DNA of 64,000 nucleotides from Akebia trifoliata (GCA_017979445.1 CM030714.1:3596001-3660000), one strand, 5' to 3'. Shown: positions 1-13,270, counted from the stretch's first letter. Translations and numbers: made by a program. Notes: generated from the sequence alone by a model not told the origin.

Positions 1-241
1 AAAACTTATGTTTAAAGAGAAATAGAGTATGAGTCATAATTTTTAGTGCTCTTATTAGTCATGAAGATTTCTTTTCTCTCCAATTTGAAGTGAGAGAAAA
101 CTGACTCATTTTTCTCTCCATTTCTCTTCATTATTTTTATTTTTTTTCTCCTCACTTAACAATCCCAACAAGAGAAAGGAAGAGAAACTCACTTTTTTTT
201 TCTTTTCTTCTCTCTCCATTTCTCTCAATCCAAACACACCA
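1..241 (-). mobile_element. Right end of a Tourist-like foldback MITE, cut by the window edge
   Basis: From about base 60 this is a purine/pyrimidine-biased stretch built of TTTCTCTCC and GAGAGAAA motifs. It ends in CTCAATCCAAACACACCA followed by TTAA. The reverse complement, TGGTGTGTTTGGATTGAG, matches the terminal repeat of the complete 612-bp element at 43501-44112. It is therefore probably the right part of the same family, with its left part outside the window. The family assignment rests on this similarity and the adjacent TAA only. Confidence 0.5.
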
Positions 242-721
242 TTAAAGTCGGTCAGATACCTGAGACAACTCCCCTAGTACGAAAATATTAATTGAGTTGA
301 GGAAATGGCTGGTTCAAACTGGTTGATTTTTTTTTTAATAATCCATCCTGGAGGTGCCTTCGAGGCTGGTATGGCTTGCTAGAGTCATCTCGATCGTGGA
401 CAAGTTCTAAAATCATGAGAGGGAGAGAGAGAACTGAATTGAAAAATTAGAATTCTGATGTTCATTTGTATACAAGAATCCATCCAGTGGGTAGAGAAAC
501 ACGACTTACACCAAGAGGGTGAAACAAAGATGAAAAAATAATGTAAAAAAAGAAAAGATGGGAAAGAAATGTTAAAAAAACAATCTGATTACAGCAGAGA
601 CCTGTGGTTGGCCCAACCCATGGGGCTGAGCCATTCCATCACCTCAAGGAGTCGTGAGGGCAGCGAGAAGAAAGACCAGTAGAGGAATACAAACGTAGGG
701 CTGTGAAGAACTTCCATGTTC
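242..721. other. 3' flank and probable 3' UTR of WAPL
   Basis: No gene or clear repeat is seen here. The segment lies directly downstream of the WAPL stop codon on the minus strand and should hold its 3' UTR and polyadenylation site. I could not place the cleavage site. Confidence 0.4.
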
Positions 722-3700
722 TCAAATTCCCCTACAAGATTCAATTACTTCACTCACGGCCTTATGAGTTTCCGGTGAAATCATGTTTAACGTCAGATGG
801 AATGCCTGGAAACAAAGCAAGAAAACAATCATCACCACTTATAAGAGAAACTTATGTATTACAGCATCACATGGTCCAACCCATCAACCGAACACATTGT
901 TTTTGGGTGGTTGTTTCATCTTTTTCTGAAATCAACAAAACTAAGGTCATTGTCAGAAGCAAGGTTTAAAATAGTCTCAAGGCGATGTTTCAATTGGGAC
1001 TGAAGAACCAATAAAGTCTCGATTGAAATATTCAGAAATAGTCCAAAATATTTTGAGATTTTCCTAAGCATTCAATGTTTAATGGTCAATTTAGTATTCC
1101 TGCCTCGGCCAGAACTGAATGTTCTACCAAAACAGAACAAAACTTTGAACCGTGATGAGAAACATCCAATCATATCCAACACACTTGAAAAAACATAACA
1201 AATACCTACCACAAATCTCTCCAGCACGGGCACGAGAATCTCTAACTTGTGATCCGGGAGACAGCAAGCAATAGATTCACGCACGTTCTTACTGATAGCA
1301 GCACACAAACTTGAGTTGAATTTCATAGAGAAATTATTTTAGAAGAAAAAAAAAAAAAAAGGCTGCACAAACCTTTCAGTTGAAAGGAATGCAAGAAGCA
1401 GGGCTGCATAAGCCTCTATGATCATCTTCTCGGCTTCACGCTCACCTTGCAGCACAACATCCTCTTCAGTCTGTTACAATGCAACAAAATTGGTGAATCT
1501 TTTGGTCTTCTTTTATGTCCTGTGAATGTTGCCCTATAGACCACTTCTTTTTATTGGTGAAACATATATTAAAAAGACAAGATGAATACCAAAATTTACA
1601 AAACACCAAAGAGGGTGAGGCTTTGAGAAGACCTATGATGGCGAAAAAACTATTAAAACAAACTAGACTCCTTTAACAATAGCGGTTCCTGCCTTATGCA
1701 TTCTGTTGGGACCTGTGGAAGGCAAGAAATTGACTACAGTCAATAATCAAATATGACCGAGTTACATACCCATGGTAATGGTCCTCCCTCTTCTTCAGCT
1801 GCCTCACCAGCTCCTTGGTTGGCCAAAAAGATGGAGCACAGCAGGGGAATTACATCCCTCTCACTATCCATCACTTCTGATCCTCCCAAAGTAGATAAGG
1901 AAACACTGGTAGCTGCAAGCCGTGATCTGTGGAAGAAATTATGGTTAGTTTTATAAAATAACAATTGAACAAATTCCCTTACATATGCCAATATGTTATT
2001 AAAATTTTCATTTGCTCAAAATTTATATAAATCAATAGTAGCAACTTGTTGAATTTCAAGTTTACTTTGCAAGTTTTAAAACACCGATAGTAACAGATTG
2101 AAGAGAGGATGAGAGGAAGGAAATGCGCATTGAAAGGTTCGTGTGGTTTTTCTATGTAAGGACGTCCTTGACAAAGCATAAATAGCCAATAGTAAGAAAT
2201 GAAATATAACCTGTTTCGACTATCCTTCTCCACCAAGTTCACAAGCAAGCCCAGAATAGCAACGAGAAAATCCAACTCTTTATCAGTGAAATGCTTTTCA
2301 TTTTGCAACAGAATAGTTTTTTCTGTTTGGCTGCATGGATATAAGCATGAACTGAACGACGGGAAGTGCCCAATGATCAAAGCAGACAAGGTTTCTAGTC
2401 CACCACAAGCAGCAATTTGCTTACACCCTTCAGGATTGTCATTTGTTAAGTTCATCAGAACCTAACAAAAAAGGAAAACAAATTAAAGTTTTAAAGATTG
2501 CTTCCATGCTCAATATTGACACATAACAAGCGAACACTACAAAGCTAACAACTAACGGATAAAGCACCCTGAATGAGGGAGAAAAATCTGATATGACGTC
2601 AGTGAACATTTTAGCAATAAACAAGGTAATCTTTATGGCACCTCTATGAAGATACTACTGACGTAGGAGCTGCACAGATAATCCTACTGAAATTTCAGTT
2701 ATGTCTGAGCTTTTCTGGACCCCTAGATTTCATGTAAAATCAGGAATTACTTTCAGCCTATGGTCTCGGGTTCTAGCCCAATTTCAACCCATTATAAGAA
2801 CCAATATTGCAGTCCAACAAACCTAAATTTCACACATTACATGGGTTTATTTTGTATTGTTCATGCAGAAATAAAAAGGACTTTTAGTTGGATAAAACCA
2901 GTAACAAAATGTGCCACAATACCACCCCTAATAATAAGGAAATATCGTACATCGTATTTGGACCCAGTTTAAAATGAAGGAATACAGAGTGTCTTGATTA
3001 AATGGGTTTTGTGTTGTTCATACCGGAAAAAAAAAGGACTTTTGTGTAGATCGAACCAATAACAAAAGTGGGCCCCAATACCACCCCTAAAAATAAGGAA
3101 ATATCGTACAGCTCATATGTGAAGTCCACTCTAAAATGTATGCATATAGAGTATCTTGATAATATTTGTGAACCCCATGAAGAACTAGTGCTCTCTGAGG
3201 TCATCAACATATTAGACCTTTTTTCTTTTTTTTTTAGTGTAAGCTTTTCAAATAATTTAAGGGTCTTTTCTTTGAGGACTTCCATCTTTGGCTGGAAGCT
3301 TGTGCTCCAGGAAGTTTGCAGCAGGTGATTTTTTTCTGTTGCCATTTAGTCTTAGGCTGACCTTGTATGATTTCCCTCTTTCATTTAATGAAAATTTACA
3401 CAACACCCTATCCTTTTAAAAATCAATCCTTTATAAATAATAAATATTTTCTTCAACCCATCAAAATTAAATCCTGGGTTTTCCTCCATCAATTTGGGTA
3501 TCGGAGCAATTGTTCTGCATCACAGTATGCGATCAGATTAGAGAGAGGTATGCATGACACAGAGGATTGCATGCATGGACTTGAACCCCACTACAAACGG
3601 GGTGTACACCAAGGAGGTCTCTCTGGGCTAAAAGTAGGCAAGGTTGGCCATTCAGATAGAAACATCAAGATCTACAAAAAATTATAAATAAATAAAAGGA

Positions 3701-6700
3701 CAACAAATAATGAAATCCATTAATACAACGCATAAAGAAAGCAATACCTTAACAGCAGTAAGAAGACAGTCAGCCAGAAGGTTGGAATTTTCTTCTTCAA
3801 CTGCAGGTGAACAAGTGACCTCGCTAGAATGATAATTTCCCCCGTTATTTGATTCGTGGTGGCCCATCATCAGCTGGGCTTGACACTCATCCTCTTCTCT
3901 AACTGTTACCCTGCTAGTTAGAGTTTGAGATCCTTCGTTTCTCATGGATAACAAATCCCACTTCGAGGGTACAAATTCAACTTCATCAAATGCAAAGGGA
4001 TCTTGGCTCTCTTCTAGATTGCTGCATTTACTGTCTTCAGTAACATTACGTCTCTTACCTAGTCCTAAACTCATTTTTGGATTACTGGCATTTCTGGGTT
4101 TTATACCATTTGAACTCTTTGATGTCCCATTACATGAACCTGATGTGGAAGAATTCTCTTCCTTCTTCACCGAAAAAACATCAGCAGTAAATGCAGAAGT
4201 AGTTTGCGAACTAGATATAGTATGCACCGACTGAGAAGTTGACAACCTTTGATATTTTGGGGATACCTTGAAGCCCTTTTCATGAGAGGCCTTTTCTTTA
4301 CTATAAAACCTTCTTGAAGAATTGCTAGATAAAATCCCATCTTGGTCAACTGCAGAATTACATAGAAAATATACCAAGTTTTAAATCAATCCATATGCCT
4401 TCACTATTGGAGATAATATCAATAAATATAAGAATATTATTAGGATTATATTACCACTGACCGGTCCCAATTATGAAATTCAAAAATAATATAATGTTGA
4501 TTACTGTGAGTGCCATGTCCATATGTTTGGGAATGGAGTAATTAAGGGTACAGTGGTCATCACTAGTACAAGAGACCATCATCACTCAATAAAACACAAG
4601 TCTTTATTTGTAAGATGAAAATGAAATGAGGCAAGAGTAATTCATTAAATAAATAAAGGTTTAAATGAGATGCCTTGGAGTATACTTTAGGAAGCTCACT
4701 TAGTTTTCTTCTAAACTAAGTGGGAAAAAAATCAATAATATTATGAAGTCAACAGGATTCTAGTTGCCAAACCATTTAGCTGGCATGAAGCATTGTCAGT
4801 AATGATGGTGAGGAAGTAGTGGAATAAGAACCCTTAGTTAAACCTAAGGACATACTCCCCCACGTGTCGTGAGGATTTAATATGACGCAGCACCCGCTCA
4901 GATGCTTCCTTATGGAGACCCCCTGGCACCTACCCTAGGAACCCGAGCAATCATACATAACAACACTGGTCAGTGCTAATCTACAACAAGAGCAGAAGCT
5001 CAAGACGAAATCAAATAATTCCCCGTATAACTAGAATCGATCTCCTCACATGTCAGATCATTTTGATGCAAAAATAACTTGAATATCAGTACATACAATT
5101 GAAAAAATGTTAACAGAGAAAAAAGTGAAAATAGGACTAACAAGTACCTTCAGGGTATTCCTTCAGTAGATTTTCAACGGCATTATCCACACTATCAGAA
5201 TGACAACGAGATTTTTTATCACTGGAAATGGAAGAACTTTGAAGCAAAGAAAGACCTACAAAGCAATGTCAGTAGCATCAGAAATTTAATACTCCAAGCA
5301 AAAGAAAGACCCCTACATCAGAAGTACTTTGTAAGATAAAATTGAGGAACCTAGGGAACCAAACAGGAAAAACTGTCTGAGCTAATCACTGTGTTCTCTT
5401 TACCTGAAAGAATTTTGATGGCACTTATTACAAGACCTGTGAAAGATAAGGGGAATCCCTCACGGTCCAATTTTCCGTTCATCCCAAGCAGATGATTCTA
5501 ATGCAAGAAAACACAAGATTACATAAGTGATGATATTCAAATGCTAATCAGCATTATGAAGCCATGAGTACTCAACACCACCACAACAAAAAAAAACATT
5601 TTACTGATACCTGATTATCCTTACTTAGGAACGTGGCATTCTCCATGATCTTCAAGCATTTCAAAAGCAGTACTACAGTTTGCAAAGCTACATCATCTTT
5701 CAACTCTCGAATAGAAAGCAAACTATGTTTTGACCATCCCTGCAAACAAATACGTGCATATAAGAATTAAGTATCCATAAGCTTATGATATATGAACATG
5801 TTATTAACATTGACAGAAATCATAACACAGATGCTTGCGCATAAGATATCACCCAAATGACAAGGGAATGGAACCAAAATGGTATGTTCTCGAAGTTATG
5901 AAACATTCAAATCATCATGTCAGAACTTAAGAATGCGTGTGAAGGGCATCGGAGATTGTCACCAATCAAGGTATTATCGAAATCAATTCCCATATCTATC
6001 CAATCACACACTCTTAGTGAAATAGCTCTTCTGGAGTTTTTTTTTTATCAAAATTCATCTAGCCTTGGTAAAATAGCTCTCTTGAGATTTTCTTGGAATT
6101 CATCTACACCTAGTAAAGCAGAAGCAGATCAATATGTGTGTAAGCGCATGGTTTAAAGATTGGTTTCATTTCATGATGTTTCGTACGAAATATTTTGGAT
6201 TTTCAACTTGTCGAGACCAAACCACAAGGAAATTGAAACAATTGAAGTTCCATTCAACTTCTCTAACATATTTTTTCTGATTTACAGATTTACAAGAGAG
6301 ATCTGAGGAAGAAAGGAAGAGAATTCTGGGGAGGGGGGGGGGGGGGAGAGAGAGATATGCAATCGGGGGGTGGGAGATCCATAGAGCACTTTCATTTAAA
6401 TTATAATATTAAAATTTCTTGAACAAATTAAAGATTTATGAATGAGTCTTGGATCAATTATTCAAGTTATTTCCATCATGATATATTGTACAGATTGCAA
6501 ATAAACATACAGATCACACCTCCATAATGGAATGGCATTTCACAGCAACATCAAACACAGAATCCAGTCCTCCAAGTTCTCGCAATCTTTCCTTAAAATT
6601 TCCTCCAACTTTTCTTACTGCATTGGACGTGTCTGGACAAACACACACCAGAGCAAAAAGCCAAGATCAATCAACAAAATTATAATAATAATAATAATAA

Positions 6701-9700
6701 AAATAAAAGATTTATCTGTTAATAAAAGGGAAAAGCATATGAAATGTATATGAGCAATGAATTGTTAAGCACCCATTAAAGAACAAAGAGCACAGCTTTA
6801 CACACCTAGGGTATAATTGAATTCTTCCAAATGCATAAACTTGAACTACATAATAACAATAACAATAATAATAATAATAATAATAATTATGATTACTTGT
6901 GCTGAAAGCAACGCACCTGAATATAATTATAGAGTATACAGCAGCATCTTTTGCAATACTGAAAGATAAGAAGTATGGGTAATTTGACAATCAATATATT
7001 TAAAAGGTTTTGTGACAACACTGGATTATTGATCTGAGAGGGAAGCTATGCTTACACCTTCAATGACAAATGGTAAGGATACAACAAAATATCAAAGGGG
7101 AAACCAGCGAGGTATAGGGAAAACTGAGAGGTGTGTTAATTAAAGTCGGACAATATTAAAAATGTGGAATTTCTAAATCTAACAGAACTTTGACAAGCAA
7201 TCCTTGGGCCCATACCACAAGAATTCTTTTGATTCTCAAAAGCTAGATGGTATTGGTTGACCTAACAGGTCTCTACAAAATGATTTATTCAAGATTAATT
7301 GAAGGGGGTGGAATTATTTGACCATACATAATAAGACTAATGTAGACAGTCACGCTCAGAAGAAAATCTAAAAAACATCATTAACTACTAGATGGAACAA
7401 AGAAGGGAATGTGGTTTAGACTACCTTCAAGAGAAACAGTAGTTAAGCATGCTTTCTCCATCGTTAACAAAGCTATCCATTTTGGGCTAAGCTCTGGCCT
7501 CCCCAATCCCTCATCGTCCCCGTTGCTGGATGGTATCTCATTGCAACTTAATAAAATCTCCTGAACTTTTGAGATGATTGCGGTGGAGCTAGCATCTAGC
7601 CTTTTAGATTGATCTCTCAATATGCCAGGATCCTTCCGTAAAGCTAGAAGCTTACACCCGATGGTTCGTCCTTTCTCCTCAGTGGTAGTTACCATGGGTG
7701 GACTCAACAATTTAAGTAGGAATCGGATACAACTAGGAGAATCTAGAAGGTGTTCATCTTGACCCTGAAATAGTAAGAGAAAATAATCATATGAAATAAT
7801 ATAGGTTATTCTACCATTTATGGTGATATCAGAATGCCATAAAATAATTTCAATTAACAAATGTTTGAAAAATCAAAGAAAACAAAGAAGTCACATTAAA
7901 CCATTTTCCTCTTAAAACTTCAGGATACAGATTTTACACAAAAACAACTTAAAAAATGATAGAAGATATCACGACTACAAAGAATTTTGGCAAGGAACAA
8001 ACCTTCAGCAATTTTTTCCCCATTAACAATATATAAGCAATTGATCATAAGACATAACAAACAAGAGATAAGGATGACAAACCGCAAATATCCCCACACA
8101 TATGCATGCACATAGCTCCATTATGACTCATCCATAGATAAAAGCACCGGGGAAGGACTTATAAATCTCTCGAACAATGAAAAAGTACAAAAAGAGACTA
8201 TTAGATAGATAAATAGACTCAAGAGACCTGGCTTAAATGTGGCTATTTCAAATCTCAGATTGCTTTCCTTCCTCAGACCTCTCGCATTTTGAAAGTTGGG
8301 AATGTTGGGCCTTTCTAGGAAGAGAAGGGATTTTATCTACCACCTTTTGCAGTTTTTTGGGGTCTTTGGAAGGAGAGGAACTCTCGTGTATACAAGGGGA
8401 AGGAACATGCAGTATAGGAACGCATTATTAGTATTTTGGGCTTTCTCTTTCAAATAGGTAAGCCAGTTTTGGGTATTTTATTCTTTTGACGCAAGTTGTT
8501 TGAGTTTAACGGTGTCTTCTTTGAGGACTTTCTTTTCAAATGAGACTCGGTTTTGAAAGCCAACGAGCTAACCTAATGTACTTGTTATCTTTCAATGGTC
8601 ATATCAACTATCGTGTTTTTCTTAATACAAATCCCTTTTATATATTTCACAAAAATAGGTATGATGCATGTTGAAGATTAGAAATCGATACTCATGCTTT
8701 TAACTCTTATGCAATTAAAAACAAGACTATTGTATGACTATTTTATTTTTTTATGAAAAAAAAAGGGTGATTTAGACATGCCCCTCCATGTGTTGGTCAA
8801 TATTAGAGGTACCTACCCCCCCACCCCCTTTGACCTAGGACTTATCAAAAAGACTAATATAAATGACCTCATCTTCAACCACAAGCTGATTTTCTCCTCA
8901 AAACCAATCATCTTCAACCTTAGGGTATAGGTTTTTACCCTCTTCTTCAAGCTTAAGATTTCAACCTTCAAACCTCAAGAAAAAGACAGGATTTTAGAGA
9001 AGTAGAAGACTAATGGAATTTTGGATAGAAAAATCAAGGGTTTCTATAAGACATTATAAACGATGGATTGAAGACAAGATTGAATAGGTTAAAAGTAGTC
9101 TAGTCTAAATGTTAGCAATTTGAAAATGAAAGATTTTTACCTTCATCTTCAACCTTAAGATTTAATCTCCTTCAACCATTTAAAACCTCAAGAAGAAGAT
9201 ACAATTTTTAGATAAGGAAAAGAACGATTTTTAGGTAGAAAAATCAAGAATTTTCTACAATACATAGAAGACGATGGATTGGAGACAAGGTTGATAAATT
9301 AAAAATAGTTCACCCTAGAGATTAACATTTTGAAGGTGACAGATTTTCTGAGAGAAAAATCAATGGGCTTTGGCTTGAGGTTGAAGACAGGGGCAATTAG
9401 GTCATTTTATGTTAGTCTCTCGGACAAAGAATTAGATCAAGTGAGCGAAAATAATCTGATTCACTTGCAAAAAGGCACCCACCTAGTCTTTTGTCATTTC
9501 ACTAATTCCCATCTTCCTTTCAGAATAAGTAGGATGACCATCAAAGTGTGATTGCAAGTGTTGAAGCCTTTTCCATTCTAGAATAGATCAAGCGGGGTTG
9601 ATAACCCATCCTAGTAATGCAAACCTAATAAACTACTGAGAATAGCAAGGACTGCTCACGAAATTCACTAGTTTTCACACAAAAATTGATTTGAAAACCA

Positions 9701-11415
9701 ATTCTAAGTAATCTTTCAGCAAATAAAAATTCAAGAACCAGTATTTCCCTAAGTTGCCGTTCTTTCTGAGCAAAGCAATAATCCATTTCTGAGACAGAGT
9801 AACCTTTAAAGAAAATTTCAGTTCACAGACGGAGCATTGCCACAAAAGGGAACCAAAATTATTTCACACTTCAAAGATGGATCCCTAAAAGAAACATTCA
9901 CCATGCAGGCATTCAACTACTTACATCAGTTGCCAAAAGGTAGAAAAGAGCTGCAGCAGCTAGAGTACTGGGGGAATCATCAAGGTTGAGAGCCAGAATA
10001 GCATCAACTATTGCCTTGGCCGTCCTGAAAAAAAATTGTTGAACAGTTTAAGAATGTAAGAGTACTCGTAGAAAAGCACTTCCATGCCTGAGGTGAAACA
10101 TGAGGAATAGGCACTAAATTATTATATTAGAAAGAGACCTGATGGTCTATCGAGTATCGTCTGCGCAAGAAATTTAAATCAATTAGATCCTAAGGTGTGA
10201 CATTTATCAATCAAATGTTTAGACTGGTCCATTAAGAAATGATGAATGGTTCAGAAAATAATCAAACGTGATTTACATTTGGTAACCCGTTCTTACTATT
10301 TTCCCTATGGATACAATAGATTTCCTCCACCAAGAATGCCATGAATTTTGAAAAAAAAAAAAACCAAAAATCTAAGAAACAAACCATCATCAAGGGCTAT
10401 GTGTATCATATTTCAGGGAGGATATAACTTGAGTATGTGTACAATGTGGGAATTGTCCTTATTAGACACTTTGACACATATTTACTTAAGTTCATATTTA
10501 CGAACTACAAGATATATATTTTTGAAATCATGAAAATGAGTGTATCAAGATATATGCCGAATTATATTTCGAGCCTATTCTATGTCTTAATAAGACAACT
10601 ATTGGACAGATTTAGTAAAGAAACAAAAAATTCTTGCTTGAAACACCAAATATGAGAATGGGTCAGTAATTTAAAGAAGAAGAAAAAAAGACCCATGACC
10701 CGTGTTCACCAAAGCTGTTAAATATTCAAAAATATGCATTCTATACTGATCTATGAACAATTACATATAGATGTTGATCAAAATTTACACGATTCTGAAA
10801 TAAGTGAAATCTTGCAAATTCAAATACCATAAAGAAATGAAAATTCATGAAATTCAGTTACCCTTGAGCTCTGAGAAGTCGACGTTGAGTCGCAGTGGCA
10901 CAAATCGATAATAGAGACAACAAACTAGCCCGACGGATCCGAAAAGGTTGAGCCTTCCGAAGCCCATCCAATGCAAAATTCACCTCATCGACATGCTCCA
11001 TCATCTCCCCGAATTCTTGCGCTTCCATCAAAGTCGAGGTCGCTGGCACAGAAATCGACCTCACCCCCTTCGAAATCGAAGATTTAGAATTCTTAATTTC
11101 TTTCGATTCCAGCTTTTGGTGTCTCGGTTTCTTCGATTTGGGAGCGATTCCATTACCCTGCGACGACGAATCAGCAAGGGTCGCTCGATGAGGAACGATG
11201 GGCAACAAACCTTGAGACGAATTTGAAGCGTGGATATCGGAATCGAATGTCCAAGGAGACGAATCTTGAGAGGAGAACGCATAGCTGTAGATTTCTTGAG
11301 AGGGTTCTTGTGGAAGCGATTCTGTGAAGGTGTCTTCTTGATCTCCATTAAAGCTCGAATCAGAATAGCTCCCGTTAATGCAACGGGTTCGACGACCGTA
11401 GGTTCGAACGATCAT
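722..11415 (-). CDS. WAPL: WAPL, wings apart-like cohesin-release protein
   Basis: Thirteen GT-AG exons, in transcript order: 11415-10862, 10024-9925, 7764-7425, 6632-6520, 5739-5611, 5497-5404, 5255-5148, 4349-3748, 2461-2211, 1926-1770, 1470-1373, 1291-1210, 805-722. They sum to 2712 nt and 903 aa with every phase closing. The protein begins MIVRTYGRR, the typical plant WAPL start, and shows the conserved blocks LLLKCLKIMENATFLS (exon 5), LMNLTNDNPEGC (exon 9) and LVPVLERFV (exon 12). It ends FHLTLNMISPETHKAV before the stop. The WAPL domain covers roughly residue 120 to 880. The acidic, serine-rich exon 8 (residues 480-680) is the least conserved part. In the known family, WAPL opens the cohesin ring and releases it from chromosomes in mitotic and meiotic prophase; in plants it acts redundantly with a paralogue. 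The length is close to Arabidopsis WAPL proteins. Intron 2 carries an L1-type LINE fragment and intron 8 a 161-bp tandem duplication. Confidence 0.93.
2841..3165. repeat. 161-bp tandem duplication in WAPL intron 8
   Basis: Two adjacent copies, about 2841-3001 and 3002-3165, share ATGGGTTT, TTGTTCAT, AAAAAGGACTTTT, CAATACCACCCCTAA and AAGGAAATATCGTACA in the same order. Divergence is roughly 20 percent by eye, with small indels. The duplication lies between exons 8 and 9 and does not touch a splice site. Confidence 0.8.
6301..6360. repeat. Purine tract with a 14-G run in WAPL intron 4
   Basis: A purine-only run contains 14 consecutive G at about 6333-6346, followed by GAGAGAGAGA. It lies in the intron between exons 4 and 5. 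On the WAPL transcript the run is C-rich; the opposite strand could form a G-quadruplex. Its length should be polymorphic. Confidence 0.75.
8237..8650 (+). pseudogene. L1-type LINE 3' fragment in WAPL intron 2
   Basis: On the plus strand near 8356-8400 one frame reads FWGLWKERNSRVYKGKE, the hallmark segment near the C terminus of plant L1-type retrotransposon polyproteins (after the reverse transcriptase and the zf-RVT zinc knuckle). The copy is short, frameshifted and preceded by no readable reverse transcriptase, so it is a 5'-truncated dead copy. It is antisense to WAPL. Its edges are approximate. Confidence 0.6.
8745..9340. mobile_element. Copy of a dispersed MITE-like family in WAPL intron 2
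   Basis: The segment begins near GATTTAGACATGCCCCTCCA and contains tracts built from CTTCAACCTTAAGATTT and GATGGATTGAAGACAAG. The same words recur at about 17925-18235, 34190-34540, 35330-35490, 44296-44740, 47540-47775, 47985-48720 and 58010-58440. In several copies the start and end are inverted versions of each other, ending GGAGGGGTATGTCTAAATC, as in a non-autonomous inverted-repeat transposon. The superfamily is not determined. Confidence 0.5.
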
Positions 11416-11600
11416 CTTGTGATCTTATCTTGAATCATTCAAATCTTTCATACAGTGAGATTAAGGAGAGAAAGAAAGAGAGATTAAAAAGATTGGATTG
11501 ATGAAGATTTCTAGGGTTTCAGCTCACGTTCAGAGCCTCGTGGGGAGGAGAAGAAGAAAGGGAGCTAAATATCGAGGACGACAGGTACGAAGCTGTGTAA
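11416..11600 (-). promoter_or_regulatory. WAPL 5' leader with telo-box-like motif
   Basis: Read on the minus strand this is a pyrimidine-rich stretch just upstream of the WAPL start codon. It carries AAACCCTA at 11512-11519, about 100 bases before the ATG. AAACCCTA is the plant telo-box, common near transcription starts of growth and translation genes. I see no convincing TATA box, so the start site is not placed. Confidence 0.4.
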
Positions 11601-12577
11601 GAAGAAGTTTCGTTTCTTTTTTATTTTTTTCCTGAAAATTTGTGCGTTTTTTCTCCTTTTTTCAAGTTGATTCTTCTCTCTTGGTTTTGAAACACAGTAC
11701 CTCTTTTCGTATCGCTTAGCTCACAAAAAATACCGAGTTGAATCTTACCCGACGAGTCCAAACGGATTCTATTGGCACACCAAATTTTATGTAAAACATA
11801 CCAATATATACATCCGTGTCGAGTTGAACCGAGTTTATGAGTTTTAAAAAACCGCTGAACCGAGTATGAAGAAAGGAGATGTTAGACTGTACCTTAGATT
11901 TAAAATCCTCGATAGTCGTGTCATTTCAAATTTCAATTTAAAATAATCGCATCCATTGAAGTTCAGATCTAGTACTGAGATCTCAAGAAGTGAGGGTATT
12001 TTGGTCCATTAATTTTGTAACGGACATCAGGGTTCTCATACGTATTTGTTTCCTATTTGAAGCACTTTAGACATTGGTACGATCGTAAATTGTCGCAAAT
12101 AGTTGTGCTAAATAAAATGCGATCTGGGTTATCCTTTCGCAAATATTTACCTCGTTCATCGTAACTCGGTGTAGATTTTGTTTTAGGGTTTTGTTAATGT
12201 GTGCCTTTGTTGCACATGTTAAAGTGCAATAAAAACACCTTGGGAAAAAGCATCTAAGGGTATTTTGATTAAAAAAAATTGCTTTGAAGGCATTTTTGGC
12301 ACAAAATTCGATTCCTCGGTATGTTTGTTGCACTTTAACGTGTGCCCTTGGGACAATTTTAACAAAACCCTTTTATTTGTCCATGTGAAAATGGCAAAAA
12401 GATGGAAGATTTTGGTTTGAGGGAGCCAAGGAAACAATTTTTTTTTTTTGAAACCAAGGTGTATGGACCCCTTGGAATACCCAACCAATCATAGCACGTG
12501 CAGTGCCCTCTCCCACACATGCACAAGGTAATTTTTGGGAAAAATACATGGGGATAGCCATCGAGTGGGCTTTAACT
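11601..12577. other. Upstream spacer of WAPL, no gene
   Basis: No coding region is seen. Near 11768 the words TTCTATTGGCACACCA resemble the end of the small MITE family found complete at 33936-34046 and 59686-59780. Around 12185-12370 there are two partly inverted copies of a GTTTTGTTAATGTGTGCC-like stretch, possibly a decayed inverted-repeat element. Confidence 0.35.
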
Positions 12578-12580
12578 TAA

Positions 12581-13270
12581 GGGTATGTTTGATTGCATGG
12601 AAAGTCACTTTCCATGGAATTTGAAATTCATGAAAAATTAGTTGTGAAAAATAGGTAAGGTTGGAAATCAAATTCTATTGTTTGATTTCACTTGGATAAA
12701 ATCATGAAAAATTATGAGAAAAAAAAAAAAAAAAAAAGAGAAGGAGGAAGAAGATGATAGGAGGGGGAGAAGAAGAAGATGATAGGAGGGGGAGAGGAAG
12801 AAGAAGATGACGAGAAAGAGGGAGAGGGGAGGATGTGGTGACGGTGGCAATTACAACGGCGACGGTGGAAGCGACGACGGAGATAAGCGAGGAAGATGGG
12901 GGGAGAACGTGGTGGTGGTGGTGGTGGTGGTGGCGAAAGAGGTGAGGGATGAAAAAGAAAGAGAAGAAGAAAAAGAAGAAGAGAGATAGAGAAGGTAGTC
13001 GGAGACGGAGCTGACGGCAACAGCGATGACGAGGACGGCGAAGTTAGTGTAATGGTGGTGGTGGTAAGGAAGAATTGAGAATGGAAAATATTGGTGGATT
13101 TCATTTTCCTACCCATATGGGTGGGAAAGTGAAATCCATGATTTAGTGGACTTTTTGAATGGGGTGAAAAATGAATTTCCATTTCCATGTGCAATCAAAC
13201 ACTTGAAAAATGTCATTTTCCATGGAAATTGATTTTCCACCCTATTTTCCATGTGCAATCAAACATACCC
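12581..13270. mobile_element. Tourist-like (PIF/Harbinger) MITE, 690 bp
   Basis: The ends are inverted copies: GGGTATGTTTGATTGCA on the left and TGCAATCAAACATACCC on the right. A TAA trinucleotide lies directly outside each end (12578-12580 and 13271-13273). A TWA target duplication and a GGG...GTTTG end are typical of PIF/Harbinger Tourist elements. The interior holds GAA/GAGGAAGAAGATG repeats and a (GGT)n microsatellite at about 12910-12932, and second copies of the CATTTTCCATGGAAA-type sub-terminal repeat. There is no transposase, so it is non-autonomous. Confidence 0.85.

Noticed and set aside
3180..3345. Another L1-type fragment in WAPL intron 8
   Set aside because: TCTTTGAGGACTTCC resembles L1 3' ends elsewhere in the window, but no W-x-E-R-N-type protein signature is readable.
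12712..13194. A 160-codon minus-strand frame rich in Ser/Pro/His
   Set aside because: It is the translation of the GAA and GGT repeats inside the Tourist-like element.
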